Positions 22,939 through 32,811 of a stretch of 64,000 nucleotides of DNA are shown here, piece after piece. The stretch is taken from NCBI GenBank assembly GCA_951640195.1, contig OX621176.1, positions 1,359,105-1,423,104 of the forward strand, written 5' to 3'. The notes under the pieces are model-generated. The model saw nothing but the letters and a program-made list of their open reading frames with translations, searched no databases and was not told the DNA's origin. The DNA comes from Porpolomopsis calyptriformis. Taxonomy: Eukaryota; Basidiomycota; Agaricomycetes; Agaricales; Hygrophoraceae. Within the stretch, counting starts at the first letter, position 1, and each line of letters begins with the position of its first letter. The position numbers and the translations under genes were made by a program.

Positions 22939-25900
22939 ATGCCTCCCAGAGCGTTTGCCAACGGTTCAATGGAGTCGTCTTTTCAAGCAGCTGTCCCCCC
23001 AGTCTCAGTCCCCTTAACGCCACTTAAACCAGGGCACCGGAAACGGGGGCGACGTGATGCCCCTTCATCTGAGTATACAATCCCCACTTCGCTAACTCCA
23101 AGTCGACGCGAGAGCCGCCGCCTGAGGCAGACAAGCCCAGTTCCACTTCCCGCCCCAACTCTCTCATATCTAGAAGTCCCCTCTTTGGTTTCATCAATAC
23201 ATCACGATAGTATCTTTGGAGAGCAAGCCCCCGGAAGTCAAACAACGACTCCCGCCTCTTCGCTTTCCTCTCTTCCTCTAAGGACCTCTTTCGCATCAAG
23301 CTCTTCTCACACGATTCTAGACTACCGCTCATCTACTCAATCACAGGGTCGCACAAGATCAAATTCAAGATCATCGTCTGGAAGATCGCAAGGTTCTAAC
23401 CTTACCACCAATCCATACAGCAAGCATTGTCGACGATCCTCACAGCCTGGACCCGCTGGAAATAAAACTGGAAAGAAAGCCCGTGATGTCTGGTCATTCT
23501 TTTCAGCCGAGGGGGATATTAATTTCTGCCTACTTTGCAAGTAAGCCCCCGATGTTTTACGATTGATCTACATGAAAATATTTATTGCATAAACAGACAT
23601 GGAAATGAAATGGACATAAGGAAGAACGTCAAGCATTACAGCAAAGGAACAGGGACCACAGTTCTGCGGAAGCATCTTGCCGAATCTCATATCAGTCTAT
23701 GGGTTTCTGGATGCGACAAACTCAATATCTCAATTAATGCAAAGGAAGTACAGCAAGCGGTAACACATTATCGAAAGGAACAGGGCCAGGCAACTTCGGA
23801 GCCATCACCACAACCGGCACCAGTAGGCCGCAACTTCTCAAAGGAAGCATTCGTTGATGCGATTGCTGAATTCATTGTTGCCGATGATCAGGTCAGGTTT
23901 CCGTGGAATAAAATGCTTCAGTTGACATTGTATTATTACAGTCCATCAATGTCATCGAATGCCCTCAATTGCGGGCTCTCTTTCTTATGCTGCGATGCGG
24001 CCTCAAGGACTCTGATATACCCCACCGAACCACCATCCGAGAACGCATTTTGGAGCTTTTTGACGACCATCTTAATGAACTTGAGACGGATATGGCTGTA
24101 AGTTGTCCTTCTTTTGGTTTCATAATGCTCACAGTGATAGACATCAATCAGCAAAATCTCATTCACAATGGATATGTGGTCAGATCCCAACCTGACACCT
24201 TATATGGCAGTTACCGCACACTGGATCGAGACGCAAATCGAGAACACGCCTCACGGCCCACAACACACCTTGAAGCTACGGGCAGATTTGGTAGGATTCA
24301 TGCGGGTGCAAGGACACCACAGTGGTGATCATCTTGCACATGCTTTCATTCACATCTTGAGGCGTATCAAGATTTTGCACAAGGTTTGTTGCTACCTTGT
24401 CGTTTATTACCCCTCTAACTGTGTCAGTCCAGATTGGATGGGTCACGCTTGACAACGCATCCAACAATGACACCTTCATGGTTGCGCTACAACAGGAGCT
24501 TCGCAAGCTAAACATACCATTTGATGCTATACAATGGCGCATCAGGTAAGATTTCATATAATGCTAACGCAACTAATTTCACATGTATTCTCATCATAAA
24601 ATTAGGTGTTTTCCTCACGTAGTCAATCTCGCATGCAAGGCTGTCCTTGCAGCTATTACAAACATGAATTTTGCAAGAGACGAAGCTCCCGACTTTATCC
24701 CTGTTAATGAAGGTTCGTCCTCAATTGATGATGCTATTCGCTGAGACCCAATTGCCATATCTCGAACCCTTGTTCGTACAGTAAGTGTGCCCTCTTTCTA
24801 AAATTGTGGTTTAGTGTATTTATCTTTATAGATACGAGTGTCTTCGCTCCGCCGTCAATATTTTTCAGAAGTTATGAAAGCTCTCAAAGAGCATGATCTA
24901 CAGCTGCTACGTGACATTGATACCCGATGGTCCTTGACCCTGCTGATGGTGGAGCGCGTACTGCTTCTCCGTGAGGTATATTTTTTGTTTTATCTTCTGC
25001 GCATCATTCACAGCTTCAAATTTTAGGCAATCGAACGGTTTCTTGATCATGACGACTTCAAGGAGTTACGGAGGTACCAACTCAATGCAAATGAGTGGAA
25101 CGTGCTTGAAGTATTCAAGGAAATTCTTGCGGTAAGTACTGTATTCATTTTTTCATTCACACCCACACTTGAATATGATATCTAGGTACCTCACGCATTT
25201 CAGCAAAAGCTATCAGCTGAAAAGACGCCAACGCTATGTAATGCGATCCCATACTATGATGCAATGATGCGCGTTTGGGAGAAGCATCAATCCGACCACC
25301 CAGAGACCTCTCAGGTGATCGACAAAGGCCTTGACAAGCTGGAGGCATACATTTTGCAAGCATCGATCGTTCCGGCATATGTGTTGGCCATGGGTCTGTG
25401 TTCCAATGTGTTTATTGGCTTGCGTGCACTAACTGTCTTCCCTAGTCATCAACCCACTCATGAAACTGAAGTGGTACAAGCGGTACGAGCCTACTAAACT
25501 AGAGGGGGCCAAATCAGTCTTTACTCATGCGGTACGCTACTGATTTTCATTCTGTTAATGAAATTTCACCTATGCCGAATGATTGCAGCTGCGCGCATAC
25601 CGGAAAGAGCCAACAAGTCCATGTCAAGACTCATTGTCTGGACAGGATAGCAACACACCCTTGCGACATGCCTGGGCAGACCACATCCTTGAACTAGACT
25701 GTCACGGATCTGAAATTCGAGACATGAGATTGAGCGCGCTGAGGCTGTCTCTCATGAACGTCGAGCAGATTCTAGCCGGTCACGTGTAATATGGTATATA
25801 TACTGGGAACAACCGAACTGGGTAAGTCCAGTTCTGCGACGTTTTGGCTCAGTGGTCTGAGCCGTTGCCAAGATGCGCACGTTCCCAGTGCAATTCTTAA

Positions 25901-26252
25901 CATAGACAAGGAGGACGACTACTCACAGGAACGCAGCTTGGAAGCGGAAGTCGAAGCATACTTGGCGGATTCACAAACCAACAGCAACATCCTGATATAT
26001 TGGTATGGAGCTCGTCTTATTCACTTCTACATGTTAATCACTGAGTTTTTAAATTGCAGGCAGGAAAATCAATTGCGCTATCCTACAATATTTACCCTGG
26101 CGATGGACATCATTCCTATCCAAGGGTCTGCTGTCCCTTGCGAGCGAATTTTTTCCTCCAGCAAGGAGACCACCACGGCGCGTTGCAACCGCATTAGTCC
26201 CAAGACTATGGAAGCCCTCCAGATGCTCAAGTTTTCCTTCAAGAAAGGGTGA
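22939..26252 (+). pseudogene. hAT transposase with BED finger, disabled
   Basis: A Ser/Pro-rich N-terminus leads to a BED finger split by an intron: VWSFFSAEGD, CLLCK, then LRKHLAESH. Catalytic-domain stretches follow in several exons (FTMDMWSDPNLTPYMAVTAH; GWVTLDNASNND, with the second acidic region; CFPHVVNLACKAVL; DIDTRWSLT). The C-terminal dimerisation block is AMDIIPIQGSAVPCERIFSS. Two in-frame TGA codons look secondary: 24742 (IR*DPIAISR) and 26250 (SFKKG*GLDFTAGTS), where reading past each continues family-like sequence for a normal hAT ending. Both would be CGA Arg before a C-to-T change. Confidence 0.88.
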
Positions 26253-26310
26253 GGATTGGACTTTACCGCTGGGACCAGCCGAGAGGCTGAACTTGAAGAA
26301 CTCACTTTCA

Positions 26311-26514
26311 TATGAGGGACCAAACTGGACAAAAATCAAAATTTGTCAATTTAACAAGTCTGAATTACCAAAAAAGGCAGTATCCTGCAGGATTCTGCAC
26401 TCTCCTGCACTCTCCTGCAGGATCTCACACTCTCCTGCAGGATACTGCCTTTTTTGGTAATTCAGACTTGTCAAATTGACAAATTTTGATTTTTGTCCAG
26501 TTTGGTCCCTCATA
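26311..26514. mobile_element. 204-bp foldback/MITE nested in the hAT element
   Basis: Two arms of about 83 bp are almost perfect inverted copies, starting TATGAGGGACC and ending GGTCCCTCATA, with one A/G difference seen. The centre is a short tandem array of CACTCTCCTGCAGGAT-like units. A direct repeat CTTTCA flanks it (26305-26310 and 26515-26520), a likely 6-bp target duplication; a TA duplication is an alternative reading. No coding capacity. Confidence 0.85.
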
Positions 26515-26997
26515 CTTTCAAGTCGGTTGATCTGCCGGAAGATAGACTCGGCTAGAATGACCGGTCTCTCGCCTCGTGAGTTCTGAGATCCCTACACATC
26601 TAACGGACGCGCGAGGCTGTTAAACACCTAGGGTTGGTGTGTTGCCCCTTCCCTTTGCTGAGCCGACACCACATACACATCCCCGCAAGCACAAAAAACC
26701 TTATACCATTTCAAACAGCTGCAAAATGACTGTTCCATCTTCCTTCTTCTCTGACACAGTATATTTGTATATACATCTTGACTCCTTATAGTGCAAACAA
26801 GTCTCGTAGATGAGTGGAAAACAAATTTTATTTACAGTTGCCCAATTTGGAGGTAAGCTGCAGCTAGCTACAAGCTGAGCCGCTCGAAAGCGGAGCTGGT
26901 CCCATTTTGGGATGAGCTGACTTGAACCAAGCTATCCCGTGAGAAAAGCTACTGGAGCCAAGCAAAAGCGGAGCGGAGCCGAGCGGCGGCAACACTA

Positions 26998-27207
26998 GAG
27001 AACCCTAGGCATATCGGGTGAGATCTTCGCAAGACACATACTGGCATTATCTTGGCAATATCTTGTGGTAAGACATGCTTTCTGGCACACTCTCACAAGA
27101 CTGTCCAAATATTACAATGTAAGGTGAGGCTTGTATTGCCTCACTACTACTTGGAATAAAATTGCACTTTTCGGACTTTTGGTATCACAAACAAATGTAA
27201 ATGATCG
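26998..27207. other. Spacer between hAT and the second F-box copy
   Basis: It begins with the right target duplication GAGAACCC and continues as single-copy DNA up to the start of the duplicated block at about 27175. No gene seen. Confidence 0.5.
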
Positions 27208-27969
27208 ATGGTTGCCCGCTTCCCACCCGAGGTTCTCCTGACCATCTTTCAGTTCTTCCCACTCAAGTCCCTACTCGCCGCCAAAGGTGTCAACTACCAA
27301 TGGCGTACGCTATCAGCCACGACAGATATGCTGCCTGCCCGCCGCAAGTTGTATGACCTTTACCACGAAGTGATTACCTCGCCCAGTTTCCTTGCCAGCC
27401 GAGAGTTGGTGTTGAGCCATCTCTTTTCATTCGACCGCGAGGCCTATGTCGCGGTACTCGAAGGTGAGGACGGAGGCAGGGCGAAAGGGAGAGACCACAG
27501 TCTTCCGGACGAGTACCGTTGCTATATCCTCGAGTGGCCCGAGAAGGCAGTCTTTGGGTGGTTATGGCCTGGATTGGATAACGATTTCACCGAGGGGTCC
27601 TTCGCGAAGCCATACGGATCTAACAGTACCGGCGCGTCTCGGAAGATCGAAGAGTTGATCTTTTATTACCCACAGAACGCGAATCCGTACCCTCCTATCG
27701 AGCCTCCGGATTTGGGAAGCGGCTTCAAAGGGGCAGATGAGGATGCGGTGTCCGTTAATGCGCTTGAGGTGTGGTATTATGGGTGTACGGCGTATTCGTG
27801 GTTGATAGTGGATGCAAGCAAACCGCTGCTGCACGGACTGGTGTATACGTTTGACGGATATTGTTCGTGGAAGGATACTCCTCCAAGCGCAAATGGTTGG
27901 GCCGAGATGATAAAGAAAGAGCTGGCCAAGTTGGACAGTGGAACGGAGCTCGAGTCTGATAAGGAATAG
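27208..27969 (+). CDS. F-box-like protein, copy 2
   Basis: Intact 253-residue copy of the gene at 19850, starting at the same MVARFPPEVLL. The N-terminal 80 residues are nearly unchanged, while the C-terminal third (FYYPQNANPYPPIEPPDLGS, VWYYGCTAYSWLIVD) is more diverged, suggesting relaxed or diversifying change in the presumed target-binding part. Upstream, AATGTAAATGATCG contains a stop in the frame that would extend the protein, supporting this start. The role is inferred as for copy 1. Confidence 0.75.
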   Translation: MVARFPPEVLLTIFQFFPLKSLLAAKGVNYQWRTLSATTDMLPARRKLYDLYHEVITSPSFLASRELVLSHLFSFDREAYVAVLEGEDGGRAKGRDHSLPDEYRCYILEWPEKAVFGWLWPGLDNDFTEGSFAKPYGSNSTGASRKIEELIFYYPQNANPYPPIEPPDLGSGFKGADEDAVSVNALEVWYYGCTAYSWLIVDASKPLLHGLVYTFDGYCSWKDTPPSANGWAEMIKKELAKLDSGTELESDKE

Positions 27970-28194
27970 TCTATTTCTCGGACCAGATGGGTTGTCTAAA
28001 CACGTTGGTGACAGATACTCGGACGTTATAAACAAACTCGATCGAACCTGATTCCGATGACTATGGTTGCGCCGACGAACCATAAAATCGCTGCGATTTG
28101 TTATCCGCAGGGAAAAAGGTTGAAACGATCACTCGATCAATGATCCCAGTCCATTCCGTATAAGACCACGCCAATACCCTCTTTATGCACCATC

Positions 28195-29793
28195 ATGTCC
28201 ACCTCACGGGGGGTGATTGTCGATGATAGGCACGTTCTAACTAACCCTGTCCAGTAGGCTTTAGACTGACTCGATCATTTCATGAAGGAGTATACCCATT
28301 CTGACCTACTCAGGAAGCTGGAAGAATGGGTCAGGCTCTGGCGGGTATCGAGAGTATAACGCCACATCGAGCTCGCCTCTAACCCAAGGGGCAAATGTAA
28401 TTTTTCCATTTAACGGTTAGTGTGGGTATTACTACGCGGAACGAAAACTAAATATTCTGTAGGTACATCAGTCTCAGTGTTCGGTATGTATTTCTTCCCT
28501 TATCGTGGACATCTCACTATACTTCACGTTTCCAGGAACGTTGGACGGCGAGAGCCCAACCATCGAGTATACGATCGACAACACCACACCGACCGTTTCC
28601 CAAATTTCAAACACGAACGGCGCCACATACCACAACCAATTTTACAGCATAAATCTCGTCGCTGGCCCCCACACGCTACAGATTGCCGCAACACAACTGA
28701 ACGGCACTTCCACGTCGAGCTGGTTTCTCGATTATATCATTTACACGCCCTCCACCGATCCTTCAATATCGTCATTGAGGCCAGGAGAGTCATTTTTCTT
28801 CGATGACGCAGACTCTACATTTCAGTACTCTGGTTCATGGTCAACTGGAGATGGTACAGGGAACGATATGCAGGGTACGCTACACGGTGCGCTGTCACTG
28901 AACTCGTCCGTGTCCTTGCAGTTTACAGGTAAGCTTTACACTGAATGCATTTCATTCGGATGATAGCAATGTTTGGGACATTGATAGGCACATATGTAGA
29001 TGTGTTTGTAAGACTACCCTTGTCTACAAGCATCTCAACCATCGCTCAAGTCGTCGTCGATGGTGGTGATCCTTTCCTTGCAAATTATCCTCCATCCACA
29101 GATGCCATATTCAACTCTTCCACGTCAGCGTCTTCAAACTATCGACTATACCATAACCCTTCCCTTCCACTGGCTTCTCATGTCATGGTTATAACGCCTA
29201 CAGCTGAACAAGCGTTTTGGCTTGATTATGTTATTGCTGGCACTGGTCTCGACACGTCTAATCCACAAGATTCTCCATCTTCCCAATCGTCGACTTCTTT
29301 GGCGCCTAGCTCAACGCGCTTGCCAAATCCTAGCACGTCATCATCCTTGCACACCTACGTTGCTGTCGCCGGAGTAGCTGTCGCTACTGCTATCATCCTG
29401 ACTTTGTTAGCTGTCGGGATATTCGTGTTCATCCGCCGGAAACGAAAACTTCGTCAAAACGTTCTTGTCATCCCTAACGTGAACGAGATGGCCGCACCCA
29501 CTCAAGATAGCCAAAGGAATAGGCTCATTACACCATACATCTACGACGCTACCACGGCCCCAGTTGACGCGCCAGAGATTACAGATGGACTCAGAGTTGG
29601 GGAGAAGTCACGAGTGCCAACCGGGACAACCGCTCCTTTGGTGATTGCCCCTCCAATCAGGGTATCACCCCCCTCCGCACCATCTACTTCAGCTTCGCAG
29701 GCTCCGTTGCGACACGCAGATAGCGGGAGACGTGAATTTACCCCGTCAGATTCGATATCACAAGATTTGCCGCCTTTTTATTCAGTCAATTAA
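28195..29793 (+). CDS. Membrane protein with tandem beta-type ectodomains, paralog 2
   Basis: Same five-exon plan as paralog 1: 28195-28229, 28288-28415, 28463-28483, 28536-28928 and 28988-29793, total 1383 nt (460 residues). Exon 2 (128 nt) and the 21-nt exon 3 match exactly in length. The two YSGSW modules, the Ser/Pro stalk, the transmembrane helix (AVATAIILTLLAVGIFVFI) and the RRKRK anchor are conserved. The cytoplasmic tail has a small deletion relative to paralog 1 (TPYIYDATTAPVD) but keeps the DLPPFYSVN ending. It appears functional. Function unknown. Confidence 0.82.
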
Positions 29794-29926
29794 TCTGCGT
29801 TTTTCATTGTGGTTTGCTCTCTCGTTCTTCCTGGGGAGTTTATCCAATCGGACACTCATAACTTGTATTGCATATGTACAGTATTGATGGACTGAGGTCT
29901 CGAGCAAGGACAACCTTTTTTGTTTT

Positions 29927-30365
29927 CTCGTAGCTAAACTCTAGGTGAAGGTCTTTCACGTGCCTCGTCCACACTCCCTGAGTCCCGACGGATGTAAATC
30001 TTGAAGGTTGAACGGCAAGGGAGGCTGACAACACTCGGATTAACCTATTAAAGCCATTTTTATCAAGGGTACAAGCGAACACGTTCTTTATCTGGCATGT
30101 GATCAAGATAGCCTTCTGTTGTGGCTCAGAAAGGCAAGGCGGTGAGTAGATTTGGCTTGAAGTTCACAAAACGACGTGATCGTACCTTTACGTTTTGATT
30201 CCAGAGTGTCCAATTGTGCCTGGCCATGATCCTTGAGATATCCGTCTGTTGGAATCAGTGATGAAAAAGAGGACGAGCAAAATAGGCAGGTTGGGTCGTT
30301 CAATCTTCACGATGCCAGTCCCATTCTGTGTATAGCCCTCATCAAGACACTCTTCACTTATCACC
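29927..30365. other. Spacer before membrane paralog 3
   Basis: No convincing gene. The F-box half of the module is absent here, so paralog 3 either lost it or was copied alone. Only the last 50 bases before 30366 resemble the other copies. Confidence 0.5.
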
Positions 30366-31850
30366 ATGTCTACCTCACGGGGGGTGATAGTCGATGATAG
30401 GCACGTTCTAATTGTCTCCCCAGCAGGCTTTGGACTGACTCTCAATGATTTCAATGAAGGAGTATACTTCTGACTTTCTCGGGAAGCTGGGGGTCCGGGG
30501 CAAACTATGGCTATTATAAAGAGTATAATGCCACAACAAGCCAACCTTTAGCCCAAGGGGTGAATCTGATTTTTCCGTTTAATGGTTAATTTAGATATTA
30601 CTGGGCGGAAACATAAAACAGACTATTGCATAGGTACATCAGTCTCAGTGTTCGGTATGTATGTCTTCCCTTATCGTGGACATCTCACTATACTTCATGC
30701 TTCCAGGAACGTTGACCAATGAGATCCCGGCCATCGAGTATACGATCGACAACACCACGCCAACCGTTTCCCAAATTTCAAACACGAACGGCATCACATA
30801 CCACAACCAATTTTACAGCACGAATAATCTCGTCGCTGGCGCCCACACGCTACAGATTGCCGCAACACAACTGAACAGCACTGCACCATTAGGCTGGTTT
30901 CTCGATTATATCATTTACACCTCCGCCGATCCTTCGATGTCATCATTGAGGCCAGGAGAGTCATTTTTCTTCGATGATGCAGACTCCACATTTCAATACT
31001 CTGGCTCATGGTCAACTGGAGATGGTACAGGGAACGATATGCAGGGTACCCTACACGGCGCACTGTCATTGAACTCGTCCGTGTCCTTGCAGTTTACAGG
31101 TAAGCTTTATACTCAAAATATTTAATTTTGGTGATAACAATGATAGGCACATATGTAGATGTGTTCGTAAGGCTTCCCTCGTCTACAAGGATCTCAACCA
31201 TTGCTCAAGTCGTCGTCGATGGTGGCGATCCTTTCCTTGCAAATTATCCTCCATCCACAGACTTCACATTTGATTCTTCCACATCAGCATCTTCAAACTA
31301 TCGACTATACCATAACCCTTTCCTTCCACTGGCTTCTCACATCATGGTTATAACGCCTGCAGCTGAACAAGCGTTTTGGCTTGATTATGTTATTGCTGGC
31401 ACTGGTCTCGACACGTCTAATCCACAAGACTCTCCATCTTCCCCTTCACCAATGCAGTTGTCAAATCCTAGCAAATCATCCTTGCACTCCTATGCTGCTG
31501 TTGCTGGAGTAGCTGTGGTTATTTCCATTCTCCTGACTTTGTTTGCTGTAGGGATATTCATGTTCATTCGCCGGAAATGAAAACCTAGCCAGATTGCGGG
31601 CAATCTTGATGTTTCCGTCACCCCCAACATGAACCAGATGGCCGCCCCGGCTATGGATGGTCACCAGAATATTTTCCTTCCGCCATACAGCACGAGCTAC
31701 GGAAACACCACCATGGCCCCGGTTGAGGTACCTTTGATGGAGAATACCATTCCTCCGACCACTGGATCTTCATCCTTCGCACCATCTGCTTCAGCCCCAC
31801 AGGTTATGCATTCTGTGATACGATACTCAGGTTATGAGGGACGTGGATAG
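30366..31850 (+). pseudogene. Membrane protein paralog 3, truncated by a stop after the transmembrane helix
   Basis: Exons 30366-30400, 30460-30584, 30634-30654, 30707-31099 and 31147 onward follow the same plan as the intact copies. The ectodomain and transmembrane helix (VVISILLTLFAVGIFMFI) are open. TGA at 31578 falls where the other three copies have CGA (GGAAACGAAAA), a C-to-T change. The same frame then stays open to 31850 (MNQMAAPAMDG, TTMAPVEVP), showing the old cytoplasmic tail, but the DLPPFYSVN ending has decayed. It could still make a protein lacking its tail, so a truncated functional receptor cannot be excluded. Confidence 0.82.
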
Positions 31851-32200
31851 ATTCGAGCATATCAGAACATTTACCACCTTTTATTCGGTGGCTAGTGTGC
31901 ATTCTGTGTTGTTGTATGATCTCATTCTTCCCAGGGAGTTTGTTAACTTGACACTCATAGTTTGCATTGCACACGCACTGTATATTACACATGTCCTAGG
32001 CTGTTGCAAGCAACCCTTTTAAATTGTCTATAGCTTCGGCGAGCATTTGTATACTGCAGCGTGAACTTTCCCAATCCATTAATTGTCCACTAAACGAGTG
32101 AGGAGGGCAAGTATTCTTGCTCACGCATTTACAAGGCATAGCATACATTGTAATGGGTACTTATGAATACAGTTGTTCCATTAAACACCTGAGCATATAA
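31851..32200. other. Spacer between paralog 3 and the split gene
   Basis: Contains the decayed end of paralog 3 and the 3' flank of the minus-strand gene that stops at 32201. Nothing else seen. Confidence 0.45.
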
Positions 32201-32684
32201 TCAAGATTCAGACCCAGGTTTAGTCCTCACCGCTACGGGCCCCTTGTACCAGAAATGGGGTTTTGGGACTTGTTTCCCCTTGTGGATGTGAGTCAGGATA
32301 GAGCGATACATCTCGGTGAGACATTTGTCTACCTGTGCAGCCACTCGTTCTCCGTAAACTTGCATCTCGTGGAATAGACAACAGAATCTCAGCGCATCGA
32401 ATGGATACTGAAGACGGAAGATTGCTGGTCCTCTGACTTTGTATTTCTGGGGATGATTCCAGATATCTATGATATTTATCTATTGTGCCGTCAACACCAG
32501 ATAGTTTTTCAGATATTACCCCCACCTGCATACTGTCATTCATCCATCCAACATAGAGGGTGGCTGTACTTGCTTCTATGAGAAGGCCAAAGATGGGCCA
32601 CTCAAAGCCTCGGAGCCCCAAGGTGTAAAAGTGGTGCAATGAAGTCACCATAGCCATCGCCAGTTGGCGAACATGGCGTATTCC

Positions 32685-32796
32685 TGTTGGGATATGTACA
32701 ATCACGACACCATTGATACAAATGTACGCACGTATCGATTATGTAATCTTTAGTATTTTCCTTAATCCGACATTTTTCATCCGACCAACTTCATCA
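32685..32796 (+). repeat. Left LTR of the copia element (112 bp)
   Basis: It begins TGTTGGG and ends ATCA. It differs from the right LTR at two sites, both CpG versus CpA. It is very short for a complete copia element. Confidence 0.92.
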
Positions 32797-32811
32797 GGTT
32801 ATGAGCCCTGG
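32797..32811 (+). promoter_or_regulatory. Putative primer-binding site, half-tRNA-iMet type
   Basis: GGTTATGAGCCCTGG directly follows the LTR. Its complement CCAGGGCTCATAACC is the anticodon stem-loop of initiator tRNA-Met (loop CTCATAA), not the 3' acceptor end. Drosophila copia is known to use a 5' half of tRNA-iMet this way. The gag ATG (32801) lies inside the site. Confidence 0.65.

Larger units (their letters stand above)
22603..26997 (+). mobile_element. hAT DNA transposon, 4395 bp, with 8-bp target duplication
   Basis: The ends are TAGTGTTGCCG at 22603 and its exact complement CGGCAACACTA ending 26997. They are flanked by the direct repeat GAGAACCC at 22595-22602 and 26998-27005, the 8-bp target duplication expected for hAT. 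Subterminal DNA on both sides is rich in short GAGCTGAGC/AGCGGAGC motifs, probable transposase-binding repeats. It carries a BED-finger transposase gene with at least two nonsense codons, so the copy is probably not autonomous. A foldback element is nested after the transposase. Confidence 0.92.
27175..29926 (+). repeat. Segmental duplication, copy 2
   Basis: Second copy of the F-box plus membrane-protein module described at 19817-22570, same order and orientation. Differences are scattered substitutions and small in-frame indels; both genes remain open. Confidence 0.85.
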
